Assembly: GCA_964603785.1 (NCBI GenBank)
Contig: CAZRWD010000004.1
Span: 62,001-126,000 of the forward strand
Length of the DNA stretch: 64,000 bases
Direction of reading: 5' to 3'
DNA from: CAZRWD01 sp964603785
GTDB lineage: Bacteria; Fermentibacterota; Fermentibacteria; Fermentibacterales; Fermentibacteraceae
Shown in pieces: positions 1 to 8,050 of the stretch. The translations under genes were made by a program, and so were the position numbers. The first letter of the stretch is position 1; every line of letters starts with the position of its first letter. The notes beneath the pieces were generated by a model. The model was given only the letters and a program-made list of their open reading frames with translations. It made no database searches and was not told where the DNA came from.

Positions 1-14
1 AGTGCATTCTTCAT
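1..14 (-). CDS. 5' end of a gene running off the left edge
   Basis: An ATG at 14-12 reading leftwards (M-K-N-A) is preceded five bases upstream by a strong ribosome-binding sequence, GGGGAGGTG. A small hairpin (42-48 paired with 54-60) lies further upstream. Only four codons are inside the window, so the product cannot be named. The layout resembles the starts of the other envelope-protein genes nearby. Confidence 0.45.
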
Positions 15-120
15 GTGTCACCTCCCCTCGAGGAATCCTTGCGGACCGAAGATCGGTCCGGACGGCGTTCCGGTCAATACCTACCATGCTGATAGTTCTT
101 GCGGCGCGTGCGGATGCAGA

Positions 121-146
121 GGGGGCGGCGGAGATCCGCCGCCCCC
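121..146 (-). terminator. GC-rich hairpin after the 166-1143 gene
   Basis: A perfect 12-bp inverted repeat (121-132 with 135-146, loop GA) starts 20 bases after the TAG stop of the minus-strand gene ending at 166. It has no T-run, so it could terminate transcription or protect the 3' end. Confidence 0.55.
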
Positions 147-165
147 CGAATCCGGCCTGTCGGCC

Positions 166-1143
166 CTAGATCCTGATCAGCCTGAGCGTCTGCGAGGAGG
201 CGCCGTCCGTGACCCTCGCGAAGTAGGGGCCCGGAGGCACGCCGGAGGCGTCCCAGACGAACACGCCGGGGAAGGCCTCCTCCATCACGCTGCGGCCCTG
301 CATGTCGAAGATGGTCACCACGGCACCCCTGCCGAACCCGCCTCCCTCGATGGTCACCGAGGCGGTGAAGGGGTTGGGGCCGGCTGCGAGACCTGCAGGG
401 ACCTCGGCGCCCTGACCCTCCCCTACTCCGACGCTGAGGTCGATCTTGTAGATCTTGTCGTTGTTGGGGTTGCTGACCCACATCAGGGTCGCGCTCTCGA
501 AGTCGACTCCCCTGGCGGCGTTGCCGATGATGGAGCCGGGGATCGCGTTCACGGGCGTTCCCGCAGTGTTGAACGCCCTCACGGGGCTGTCTGCGGCATC
601 GTTGGCCACCCATACGTACGAGCCCGAGTAGCCGATGTCATATCCGGTCCCCAGCCCCACGAAGCTGTTGATGTAGGGCGAGGCCCCGACGGTCCCGGTC
701 CACGAGAAGGTCTCCACCGAGTAGCCGTAGTAGCTGGTGCCGAGTGCATAGAGCTTCGAGGCATCCGATCCCACTCCCGTCACCGACGAGAGCTGGCTGC
801 CTCAACAGCTGACGGTGAACTGCGAGGAGTAGACGCCCGAGGTCGTGTAGATCTTGATGTAGCTGTTGGTGTGGGCGATGTAGAGCTGGTTGTTGCCGAA
901 CCCCAGACCCGTCGGGTGTTCGGACGACGAAGGAGCCACGTACCAGGAACCCTGCACCGCACCCGTGGACGGGTTCAGCTTGTAGAGGTAGTTCGTGGTT
1001 CCATCGACCGCCCACAGCGAGCCGCCGCCGTAGGCGAGGCCGCTGATGTTGGTGTCGGGCGCGTCGAGCGTGAGCACCACTGTCTGTGCCGAGACCGTCG
1101 CCAGGGGCAATAGCAGGAGGAGCAGAAGCAGTCTTCCGTTCAA
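166..1143 (-). CDS. Secreted propeller-like protein with C-terminal sorting domain, interrupted by in-frame TGA
   Basis: The frame runs 326 codons from a TTG at 1143 to a TAG at 166, with an in-frame TGA at codon 114 (804-802). The TTG is chosen because a GGAGGGGGG ribosome-binding sequence sits just upstream and a signal peptide (residues 1-19, ending VSA) follows. The body has repeated G/Y/W-rich strands such as GLAYGGGSLWAVDG and GLGFGNNQLYIAH, suggesting a beta-propeller. The last ~80 residues (AGPNPFTASVTIEG to TLRLIRI) look like a type-IX/FlgD-like sorting domain. Both sides of the TGA are in the same frame with continuous repeat character, so this is one gene: a selenoprotein, a stop-readthrough gene or a nonsense-mutated gene. 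If translation stops at the TGA, only 113 residues are made and the sorting domain is lost. No function is assigned beyond secretion. Confidence 0.65.
774..804 (-). promoter_or_regulatory. Candidate bacterial SECIS element after in-frame TGA
   Basis: On the minus strand the TGA (804-802) is followed by 9 bases, then CTCTCGTC (792-785), loop GGT (784-782) and GACGGGAG (781-774). That makes eight pairs including one T-G wobble. The TGA-to-loop distance of 17 bases and the GGU loop match the known geometry of bacterial SECIS elements such as that of E. coli fdhF. The bulged U of fdhF is not evident. Whether it works in selenocysteine insertion is an inference. Confidence 0.4.
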
Positions 1144-1250
1144 TGGACCCCCCTCCGCTGGAGCAAACCTTAGCAGCGGAGTAAGAATCGCGGAGGGCCG
1201 GACCGGTGTCAAGCCCTCCGCCTCCAGCCGGTTGCGGGTCCGGAACCGGA

Positions 1251-1949
1251 TCAGAATCCGATGTTAACCCCGCCGTACACCGAGCTGATGTTCCCCGAGC
1301 CCGCCTCGTCGCCAAGGGCCCTGGAGTACTTGTACTCGGCGAAGAAGCCCACGGGCAGCATGGCGGGCTGGAAGGTCGCCCCGAGCACTCCGTGCACCGA
1401 GGGGTGCACCTTGTCGTAGGGGTCGATCGGCGAGCCCTGGCCGGTCTGCTCCTGCACATACTGGATCAGCAGGTCGGCGTCGCTGACGATGATGTGTGCG
1501 CCGGCCCCGCCGCCCACATAGGGCTGCACGGGCAGGTTGCCCAGGGGCAGGTTCACCTTGAGCGTTGCCGCGAGATCGAGGTCGTGGAAGCTGGCCGTGT
1601 AGTTCTGGGCGAACTCGCTGAGCTCGGGGGACTGCCATCCCCAGTTGTCCTCGAGGTACTGGAGGAGCGAGTCGGAGCTTCCTCCCAGGTCGATGCCCTC
1701 CTCCTCCTCGATGTAGTTGAAGAGGTAGTCCTCGAGGGTGATGTCCGTGCTCGTCGAGGTGTACCCGGCGCTGAACTCGATGGCGACTATGTCCATGAGG
1801 GGGAAGAGGAACTGCCCGCCGAAGATCGGGTTGTCCGCCGATCCCCCGGTCCTGGGCTCGTTGCCCTGGTAGTACCCCACCCGGCCCCCGAACTTGGCCC
1901 CCGCGAGAGCGGTGGCGGCAATGACGAGAACGATAAGCAGGTTCTTCAA
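1251..1949 (-). CDS. Outer-membrane beta-barrel protein
   Basis: A protein of 232 residues starting at a TTG (1949) behind GAAGGAGG. Residues 1-19 form a signal peptide (KNLLIVLVIAATALAGA). The mature part alternates hydrophobic and polar residues and has barrel-type segments (GGRVGYYQG, VEFSAGYTS-like strands, PYVGGGAGAH) and ends in a phenylalanine (YGGVNIGF), the usual C-terminal signal of outer-membrane barrels. An acidic insertion near residue 95 (YIEEEEGIDLGG) may be an external loop. It lies 107 bases upstream of the 166-1143 gene on the same strand, so the two could be cotranscribed. Specific function unknown. Confidence 0.75.
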   Translation of the reverse strand: MKNLLIVLVIAATALAGAKFGGRVGYYQGNEPRTGGSADNPIFGGQFLFPLMDIVAIEFSAGYTSTSTDITLEDYLFNYIEEEEGIDLGGSSDSLLQYLEDNWGWQSPELSEFAQNYTASFHDLDLAATLKVNLPLGNLPVQPYVGGGAGAHIIVSDADLLIQYVQEQTGQGSPIDPYDKVHPSVHGVLGATFQPAMLPVGFFAEYKYSRALGDEAGSGNISSVYGGVNIGF

Positions 1950-2313
1950 TCGGGCCTCCTTCCGACGATCGACAACATGGGCGCGAGCGCAATGCTCGTC
2001 AACGAAGTACACCCCGGGCGAGGGGCGGTTCCCGGGCTCCCTGGCTTGCCGGGCGCGGCCGGGCTCTCCGCCGGCCGGGCTCCGGCCCTCCGGAAACGCC
2101 CATCCGGAGAGGGATTTCCGCCTACGCGCGAAATCCGTGCAACTCGATTTTGGGAGCGTTGCGGGACAATGAGTTATGCGACGCAAGTCAACGATTTCAA
2201 ACCCGAAGGGGTCCGGGGTGGGAACACTTGACCGGTGGAACCTGTCGTGCCAGTATTTCATTAGAGGTTTGGGCTTCCACGATGTGTTCTACCCTCTGAA
2301 AGGGGAGGTTGGG
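1950..2313. other. Divergent intergenic region with repeat and promoter-like bases
   Basis: No gene is seen in these 364 bases. They separate the minus-strand barrel gene from the plus-strand C25 peptidase gene, so promoters for both directions are expected. The left part (2025-2100) is rich in short GC palindromes. A 30-base repeat lies at 2188-2217, followed by a TTGACC (2228-2233) and an AT-richer CAGTATTTCATTAG stretch (2251-2264) that could be a plus-strand promoter. The ribosome-binding sequence AGGGGAGG is at 2301-2308. Confidence 0.5.
2188..2217 (+). repeat. 30-base repeat upstream of a secreted-protein gene (copy 1)
   Basis: The 30 bases starting TCAACGATTTCAAACCCGAA are identical to 63850-63879, and weaker similarity extends upstream (TATGCGA). 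Both copies lie about 90-100 bases before the start codon of a plus-strand gene beginning with a signal peptide. Confidence 0.75.
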
Positions 2314-4593
2314 ATGAAGTCTGTCCTTCTCGCGCTCGTGCCCTTCGTCGCGGCCATGGCCGTGGGCGACTACTCCTACAACTGGCAGTCGCTCGGCGGC
2401 GGTCCCGGCGATCCGGTCTCCTTCCAGGTCGTCGAGTCCGATCTCGACCATCTGGTTGCTGATGTGACCATCCCCGGATTCTGGCTCTATTCCTTCCCGG
2501 GCGGCGGTTCGACCTGGGACAGGATCGAGCTCCAGGGCTGCACGCCCCAGGGCGAGACCGGCTTCCCCGAGCTTCCCTCCTACCCCGTGCTCTTCGCCCT
2601 CCCGTTCGGCACCACGGCGCAGGTCAGCGTCCAGAACCTCCAGTACACGCCCTTCGAGGGCATGAGCGTCTACCCCCGCCAGCCGGCGGAGATCGACATG
2701 CCCCACGCCCCCTGGCCCTTCGAGATGAACGACAGGGCCTACTCGGGCGGCTTCCTCCAGCCGGGCGCCTGGGCGTCGGTCGACATGGACGCCATCTGGT
2801 CGGGCCTGCACACCTCCAGGCTCGTCGTGAACCCCTTCCGCTTCGATGCGGCGACGGGCGAGCTCCAGGCCGCCTCGACGATGCGCATCCGCATAGACTT
2901 CGCCGGCAGCGCCACCGCTCCGGCATACCCCGTGAATCCGGCGATGGAGAGGGCCATGGCCTCCGCGCTGGTCAACTACTCGCAGTTCAGGCCGCTGGCG
3001 CAGGTCGACGACACCCGTGACGGCGCCGAGTACATCGTCATCTGCAACAGCGCGAACCAGTCGGCGGTGGCCCCGCTCTACGAGCTGCGCAACACCCTTG
3101 GCCTCAAGGTCCAGGTCGAGGTGCTGCCCAGCCCGGCCAGCGTGGCCCAGATCTTCCAGGCCGTCACGGACAACTACGAGACGGGCGTCACCAGGTTCGT
3201 GCTCATCGCCGGCACCCACGCCGAGATGCCCTCCTACGCCTACAGCGGCCACGTCGGCGACTACTACTACGGCAACATCACGGGCGGCGACGACGTGCCT
3301 GAGCTGGCCGTCGGCCGGCTCACGGGCGACGCCACCCAGATATCCCACCAGGTCGACAAGATCATCGACGGGTACCTGAACTACTCCTTCGACGACGGCA
3401 ACACCACGGGCATCATCCCCAGCATGAGCGTGCTGGCCGCCCACGAGGAGCAGTACCCGGGCAAGTACACCCAGTGCTGCAACGAGATAGCCGCATACTC
3501 GTACAGCCTCATCAACTTCACCTTCATCAAGGTGTACCCGCCAGAGGGCGGGACGGCCCAGATGGTCTCCGACGCCATCAACAACGGCAACGGGTTCGTG
3601 ACCTACCGCGGCCACGGCGACGTGACCGTCTGGTCCTGGTCCCCCGGGTGGAGCGCCACCAACATCAACGCCCTGACGAACACCTTCATGCCGCCCGTGT
3701 TCAACATCGCCTGCTACTGCGGCCGGTACCAGGACGCGGGCAACTGCCTGGCCGAGGCCTGGCAGTTCGCGGCCAACGGCGCGTCGGGCAACCTCGCGGC
3801 CAACAACCCCAGCTACACCGAGGCCAACCACACCTTCATCAAGGAGATCTACAAGGCCGCCTTCGACCAGGGCACCTTCGCGGTGCAGGAGGCCATCAAC
3901 GCCTCCACGGTCATCACCGTGGCCCAGCACGGCACCTACGGCCAGGCCAACGCACGGATGTACCTCTGGTTCGGCGACCCCGCGCAGGAGCTGTGGAGCT
4001 TCGACACCGGCAGCGAGCCGGGCGTGCTGAACCTCACGGGCCCTGCGGTCCTCAACCCCGGGTCGCAGACGATCACCCTGACGGTGACCGACGGCTCGGC
4101 CCCGGTCCAGGGCGCCCTCGTGACCCTGACCGACGGCGTGCAGGGGACGACCGACGCCCAGACCTTCTACGAGACCGCCCTGACGAACTCCTCGGGCCAG
4201 GTCAGCTTCACGGTCACCATTCCGGCCTCCGGCATCATCGACGCCGGCGCCTTCAAGCACGACTACATGTACGACACGCTGATGTGGACGGTGGGCGTGG
4301 GCATCGAGGAGGGCGGCTCGGGCGACATCGGAGCCTTCTGGCTCGGCATGCCGTCCCCGAACCCCGTCACCACCTCGGCCTCCTTCTCCTACTCCGTGCC
4401 CGAGTCCGGCAGGGTCCAGCTCGCGGTCTACGACGTCACCGGCCGCCTCGTCGACACCATCGTCTCCGGCGAGATCGCCGGCGGCGAGCACTCCGCGGTC
4501 TGGCAGCCCGGCCAGGTCGCGAGCGGCGTCTACTTCGTGCGCCTCACAACCCCCGCGGGGGCCGTCTCCCGCCAGGTGATGGTCATCCGGTAG
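2314..4593 (+). CDS. Secreted C25 (gingipain-like) cysteine peptidase with sorting domain
   Basis: A 759-residue protein beginning at an ATG five bases after AGGGGAGG. Residues 1-18 are a signal peptide (MKSVLLALVPFVAAMAVG). An N-terminal propeptide-like region of about 230 residues precedes the C25 catalytic domain. The likely catalytic histidine is H434 in YRGHGDVTVW and the cysteine is C467 or C469 in NIACYCGRY. The DDVPELAVGRL segment is typical of the family. After an Ig-like domain (about 570-660) the final ~80 residues form a type-IX/FlgD-like sorting domain ending VSRQVMVIR. Expected role: extracellular or surface protein degradation. Family assignment rests on the motifs; substrate preference cannot be read. 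Confidence 0.85.
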   Translation: MKSVLLALVPFVAAMAVGDYSYNWQSLGGGPGDPVSFQVVESDLDHLVADVTIPGFWLYSFPGGGSTWDRIELQGCTPQGETGFPELPSYPVLFALPFGTTAQVSVQNLQYTPFEGMSVYPRQPAEIDMPHAPWPFEMNDRAYSGGFLQPGAWASVDMDAIWSGLHTSRLVVNPFRFDAATGELQAASTMRIRIDFAGSATAPAYPVNPAMERAMASALVNYSQFRPLAQVDDTRDGAEYIVICNSANQSAVAPLYELRNTLGLKVQVEVLPSPASVAQIFQAVTDNYETGVTRFVLIAGTHAEMPSYAYSGHVGDYYYGNITGGDDVPELAVGRLTGDATQISHQVDKIIDGYLNYSFDDGNTTGIIPSMSVLAAHEEQYPGKYTQCCNEIAAYSYSLINFTFIKVYPPEGGTAQMVSDAINNGNGFVTYRGHGDVTVWSWSPGWSATNINALTNTFMPPVFNIACYCGRYQDAGNCLAEAWQFAANGASGNLAANNPSYTEANHTFIKEIYKAAFDQGTFAVQEAINASTVITVAQHGTYGQANARMYLWFGDPAQELWSFDTGSEPGVLNLTGPAVLNPGSQTITLTVTDGSAPVQGALVTLTDGVQGTTDAQTFYETALTNSSGQVSFTVTIPASGIIDAGAFKHDYMYDTLMWTVGVGIEEGGSGDIGAFWLGMPSPNPVTTSASFSYSVPESGRVQLAVYDVTGRLVDTIVSGEIAGGEHSAVWQPGQVASGVYFVRLTTPAGAVSRQVMVIR

Positions 4594-4611
4594 CACGGCG
4601 TCATCGACAGC

Positions 4612-4637
4612 GGGGCGGGGCCTCCGGGCCCCGCCCC
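4612..4637 (+). terminator. GC hairpin terminator after the C25 peptidase gene
   Basis: An 11-bp perfect stem (4612-4622 with 4627-4637, loop TCCG) begins 18 bases after the stop codon and is followed by TTCCTC. It lies between convergent genes and may serve both strands. Confidence 0.7.
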
Positions 4638-4661
4638 TTCCTCATCCTGCCAAGGTATTCC

Positions 4662-5294
4662 TCAGGGCATCGAGAAGATGTGCTTGATCGCCCCGAAGGT
4701 GGTCTGTTCGAGGCCCTGCCCGCCCGAGAGGATCATGCAGGGGAGGTCGTCCCCGAGGATCCCCACGGGGGAGGAGGATGACCAGACGTAGAGCATCCGG
4801 TCCTCTCCCGCGGTCCAGTGCCATGACCAGACGCTCCCGGGACCGGGGAGATGGAAGACTTCTATCAGCAGGTTCGCGGATCCGTCATAGGCGTAGGGGG
4901 TGTCGAGGTCGACGGAGTACCACTCGCCCGGGGAGGCGTCGATACCCAGCGACTCGGCCTGGAATACGAGCGTCCGCGTCCCCGGGAGGTAGTTGCCCTC
5001 GAAGCTGCTGCCGAGGAAGTCCTCGCCCCGGAGCCCCATGTGGATCTCCACATCCGAGAACGAGGCGGTGCCCGAGCCGACCTCGAAGCACATCCAGGAG
5101 ACCTGGTCTATCAGCATCGGACCGCCAATCTCCCCGGAGAGCACCACCACCTGGTGGTGCAGGGGGTCGAATCAACCGTTCGACCAGGGGTAATCCTCGA
5201 CGGACTCGGGCGAGCCGATGGAGACGGAGGCTGCTAAAGCTCCCTGGAGGACAGGCAGCACCGCCAGAACAATCAATAAAGGTCTTCTGATCAT
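4662..5294 (-). CDS. Small secreted beta-sandwich-like protein interrupted by in-frame TGA
   Basis: The frame starts at ATG 5294 behind AAGGAGGGGG and ends at a TGA at 4662 (211 codons), with an extra in-frame TGA at codon 41 (5174-5172). Residues 1-22 are a signal peptide (MIRRPLLIVLAVLPVLQGALA). Just after the TGA comes LHHQVVVLSGEIGGP and, further on, a W/F/Y-rich beta-type protein (WYSVDLDTPYAYDGSANLLIEV) that resembles extracellular adhesin-like domains in FCB-group secreted proteins. Stopping at codon 41 would leave little more than the signal peptide, yet the rest of the frame keeps a coherent coding pattern. The TGA may be selenocysteine, a mutated TGG (the position lies in an aromatic-rich strand, YPWSNG-X-FDP), or a real stop. 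There is no sorting domain. Confidence 0.65.
5141..5174 (-). promoter_or_regulatory. Candidate bacterial SECIS element after in-frame TGA
   Basis: Minus strand: TGA (5174-5172), 11 bases, then GCACCACC (5160-5153), loop AGGT (5152-5149), GGTGGTGC (5148-5141). This is a perfect 8-bp stem with an AGGU tetraloop, 19 bases after the TGA. In E. coli fdhF the loop is also AGGU and begins 17 bases after its TGA. The bulged U of the E. coli element is absent here. The coding sequence also reads through this hairpin (LHHQVVVL), so chance cannot be excluded. Confidence 0.45.
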
Positions 5295-5416
5295 GGCCGT
5301 CACCCCCTCCTTCGAATAATAGGGGGGGGACATGAAACGGTAAACGGCCTGATCCGCGCACTGCCCCGCGCGGAGCGCCCCCCTTATGTTCCGGCTTTCC
5401 GGAGGGAGGCCCGGGA

Positions 5417-6916
5417 GTGGGCGGGACGGGATTCGACTGCGACAGGTACCTCGACGCACAGAAGAGGGCCATCCTCGAGAGGATCGACAGGTTCCGGGGC
5501 AGGCTCTACCTCGAGTTCGGGGGCAAGCTCCTCTACGACTTCCACGCGGCCAGGGTCCTCCCGGGCTACGACCCCAACGTCAAGCTGCGCCTTCTCGAGG
5601 GCCTGGGAGACAGCGCCGAGATCCTCCTCTGCATACACGCGGGGGACATCGAGAAGCGCAGGCTCAGGGGCGACTTCGGCATCACCTACGACAGCGACGC
5701 CCTGAAGATCATCGACACGCTGAGGGGAAGAGGCCTGTCGGTCCTCGGCGTGGTGGTCACGCGGTACCGCGGCCAGCCCTCCGCCGACGCCTTCATGAAG
5801 GGCCTGTCCCGCAGGGGGGTCAGCGTCTTCGCCCATCCTCCCACCGCCGGCTACCCCTCCGACGTCGGCACGATAGTGAGCGAGACGGGCTACGGCCGGA
5901 ACCCCTACATCCCCTGCACGAGGCCGCTCGTCATCGTGACCGGCCCGGGCCCGGGCAGCGGGAAGCTCGCCACCTGCCTCTCCCAGCTCTACCACGAGCA
6001 CAGGCTCGGCACCACGGCCGGGTTCGCAAAGTTCGAGTCCTTCCCCATCTGGAACCTCCCGCTCGACCACCCGGTCAACGCGGCCTACGAGGCGGCCACG
6101 GCCGACATCGCCGACTTCAACATGATCGACCCGTTCCACCTAAGGGCGACCGGCCTGGAGGCGGTGAACTACAACAGGGACGTCGAGGCCTTCCCCCTGC
6201 TGCAGATGCTCTTCCAGCGGATCACCGGGTCGGCCGACTTCTACCGCTCGCCCACGGAGATGGGCGTGAACCGCATGGCCGACGGGATAGAGGACGACGG
6301 CGCGGTGAGGGAGGCCGCCCTCCAGGAGATGCTCAGGCGCTACTTCCGCTACCGCTGCGAGTACGCAACAGGGCTGGTCGAGAGCAGCGCCGTGGAGAAG
6401 GTCGAGGCCCTCATGGAGCAGTACGGCCTGTCGCCGGACAGGCGCAGCACCGTCCTGCCGGCGCGGGGGGCAGCGGCGGCGGCGGGTGTGCGGGACCCCC
6501 AGGGGGCGGCCCTGGAGCTGCCCGACGGCAGGGTGGTCACGGGGAAGACATCCTCGCTGATGACGGCCCCGGCGGCGCTGGTGCTGAACACGGTCAAGAG
6601 CCTCGCGGGCATCCCGCAGGACATGCACCTGCTCTCCCCCGGCACGATAGACTCGATAGCTCGGCTGAAGAGCGACGTGCTGGGCACGGCCGCCCCGGAG
6701 CTCGACCTGGAGGAGGTGCTCATCGCCCTCTCGGTGAGCGCGATGACGAATCCGACGGCCGACCTCGCGATGAGGTCGCTCGCCGCCCTTCGCGGCTGCG
6801 ACGCGCATCTCACGGCCATGCCCTCGCCGGGCGACGCGGCCGGGCTCAGGAAGCTGGGCGTGACCGTGACCTCGGACCCGGCGTTCCTCTCGGGCAACCT
6901 CTTCGCGGGGGACTGA
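5417..6916 (+). CDS. DUF1846 / UPF0371 family protein
   Basis: A 499-residue protein from a GTG preceded by GGAGGGAGG. It matches the DUF1846 family across its length: DCDRYLDAQKRAILERI at the start, FGGKLLYDFHAARVLPGYDP, GDIEKRRLRGDFGITYDSDAL, GPGPGSGKLATCLSQLYHE (about 175-193) and SPTEMGVNRMADGIEDDG. The length is normal for the family. The family is widespread in anaerobes and Firmicutes; its biochemical role is not established, although the GPGPGSGK loop suggests nucleotide or phosphate binding. It shares a 122-base divergent upstream region with the TGA-interrupted gene at 4662-5294. Confidence 0.9.
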   Translation: MGGTGFDCDRYLDAQKRAILERIDRFRGRLYLEFGGKLLYDFHAARVLPGYDPNVKLRLLEGLGDSAEILLCIHAGDIEKRRLRGDFGITYDSDALKIIDTLRGRGLSVLGVVVTRYRGQPSADAFMKGLSRRGVSVFAHPPTAGYPSDVGTIVSETGYGRNPYIPCTRPLVIVTGPGPGSGKLATCLSQLYHEHRLGTTAGFAKFESFPIWNLPLDHPVNAAYEAATADIADFNMIDPFHLRATGLEAVNYNRDVEAFPLLQMLFQRITGSADFYRSPTEMGVNRMADGIEDDGAVREAALQEMLRRYFRYRCEYATGLVESSAVEKVEALMEQYGLSPDRRSTVLPARGAAAAAGVRDPQGAALELPDGRVVTGKTSSLMTAPAALVLNTVKSLAGIPQDMHLLSPGTIDSIARLKSDVLGTAAPELDLEEVLIALSVSAMTNPTADLAMRSLAALRGCDAHLTAMPSPGDAAGLRKLGVTVTSDPAFLSGNLFAGD

Positions 6917-6919
6917 GGG

Positions 6920-7402
6920 CTAGAAGTAGAGCCTGGCCCCTATGCCGCCGTTCAGGCCGAGCTCCGTCTCCGGCACCACGTCCATGACCGGCGCAAGCTG
7001 GACGAACATGTCGACCGGCGCGCCCTCGAAGGGGTAGCAGAGGCCCAGGGGGATCCTCAGGCCGATGACTATCTCCTCGTCGTCGTCCGGGCCTTCGTTG
7101 TCGCGGAAGTGCAGCTTGCCGCCCAGCCCGTAGGTGAACATCAGTCCGTCCAGGTCGGCGTCGGTGTCGTCGACTATGTCGAAGGCGTGCAGCACGTAGT
7201 CGGCGAAGAGGAAGACGCCCCCGTCCTCCTCGAAGGTCCACGCCGCGCCGCCCTCGAGGGCGGTGGAGCCCGAGAGCCAGCTCTTGAAGCAGACGCCGGT
7301 GGGCTCGCCCGCGATTATCCCGAGGCCGAACCCCCCGGTCTGGGCCAGGGCCGGAACGGCCCCTGCGGCCAGCAGTACCAGGATAGCGGAGAGCTTCTTC
7401 AC
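6920..7402 (-). CDS. Small outer-membrane beta-barrel protein
   Basis: 160 residues, starting at a GTG (7402) behind GGGAGGGG. Residues 1-21 are a signal peptide (KKLSAILVLLAAGAVPALAQ). The mature chain is barrel-like (GFGLGIIAGEPTGVCFKSW, LFADYVLHAF, FTYGLGGKLHF) and ends in an aromatic residue (GIGARLYF), as expected of an outer-membrane protein of the small DUF3996-like type. An acidic loop (NEGPDDDEE) is probably surface exposed. It converges on the DUF1846 gene with a three-base gap. Specific function unknown. Confidence 0.75.
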   Translation of the reverse strand: MKKLSAILVLLAAGAVPALAQTGGFGLGIIAGEPTGVCFKSWLSGSTALEGGAAWTFEEDGGVFLFADYVLHAFDIVDDTDADLDGLMFTYGLGGKLHFRDNEGPDDDEEIVIGLRIPLGLCYPFEGAPVDMFVQLAPVMDVVPETELGLNGGIGARLYF

Positions 7403-7450
7403 ATTCCCCTCCCGGTGTGGCTTTGGTTCAGTGCGAACGTATCACGACAG

Positions 7451-7473
7451 CCCCCGGCGGTCAACGCCGGGGG
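7451..7473 (+). other. Strong hairpin in the rpsF upstream region
   Basis: CCCCCGGCG (7451-7459) pairs with CGCCGGGGG (7465-7473) around a GTCAA loop, 170 bases before rpsF and 48 bases before the divergent barrel gene. It is directly followed by TTGACC (7474-7479). It could be a terminator, an operator or part of an untranslated leader; nothing decides which. Confidence 0.35.
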
Positions 7474-7642
7474 TTGACCCGGAGGGCTCTCGAACGCATG
7501 TATCGCCAGTCGTTTGCCGCACTCCGTGTGCGGCCGTGGTGATGCGGTCACCCGTCCGGAAGCGACGCCTGCACCAGAACCGTGCTCTCCGTTCGCCGGA
7601 CGGCTTCGCATCTCGTTCCATCTCTCATCCGGGAGGACGCAT

Positions 7643-8041
7643 TTGCGCAACTACGAGACAGCCCTGATCTTCAACGCCTCCCTCTCCGAGGGCGACCTCG
7701 AGGGAGAGGTCTCGAAGGTCGTCGAGATCATCACGAAGGCCGGGGGGACCTACTCGGCAACCCAGCGGTGGGGCAGGCGCATGCTCACCTTCCCCATCAA
7801 GAAGCAGACCGAGGGCGTCTACTTCTTCGTCAGGTGGTACGGGGGCGAGGAGGTCAGCGCGGCCATCGACTGGAACCTGAAGATCAACGAGAACTGCCTC
7901 CGATTCCTCACCATCAGGCTCGACGACAGCCGGCTCGCCGCCGAGGAGCCCGTGATGGCGGAGGAGGCCCCCGGGATGGACGAGCAGGACGCGGACGACA
8001 TGGAGTCGGATGACGAGTCCGAGCAGGAATCCGAGGATTAG
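7643..8041 (+). CDS. rpsF: 30S ribosomal protein S6
   Basis: 132 residues from a TTG (7643) placed seven bases after GGGAGGA; an upstream in-frame extension has no S6 character. The S6 fold is visible in LRNYETALIFNASLSEG, IITKAGGTYSATQRWGRRMLTFPIKKQTEGVY and FVRWYG. The C-terminal ~35 residues are an acidic low-complexity tail (DEQDADDMESDDESEQESED), as found in several lineages. It binds S18 on the 30S platform. First gene of an rpsF-ssb-SSB-like-rpsR-DUF2232-rplI operon, the usual bacterial order with one extra OB-fold gene. Confidence 0.93.
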   Translation: MRNYETALIFNASLSEGDLEGEVSKVVEIITKAGGTYSATQRWGRRMLTFPIKKQTEGVYFFVRWYGGEEVSAAIDWNLKINENCLRFLTIRLDDSRLAAEEPVMAEEAPGMDEQDADDMESDDESEQESED

Positions 8042-8050
8042 GCGGTCAGC

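Noticed and set aside
13..1113. A 366-codon plus-strand frame over the first kilobase
   Set aside because: It is the shadow of the minus-strand secreted-protein gene, whose frame carries the signal peptide and sorting domain.
2197..4596. A 799-codon open frame antisense to the C25 peptidase gene, and similar long antisense frames opposite gyrA and the 1201-residue gene
   Set aside because: High GC makes stop codons rare on the opposite strand. The translations are His/Val/Arg/Gly-rich without family motifs, whereas the plus-strand frames encode recognisable or coherent proteins.
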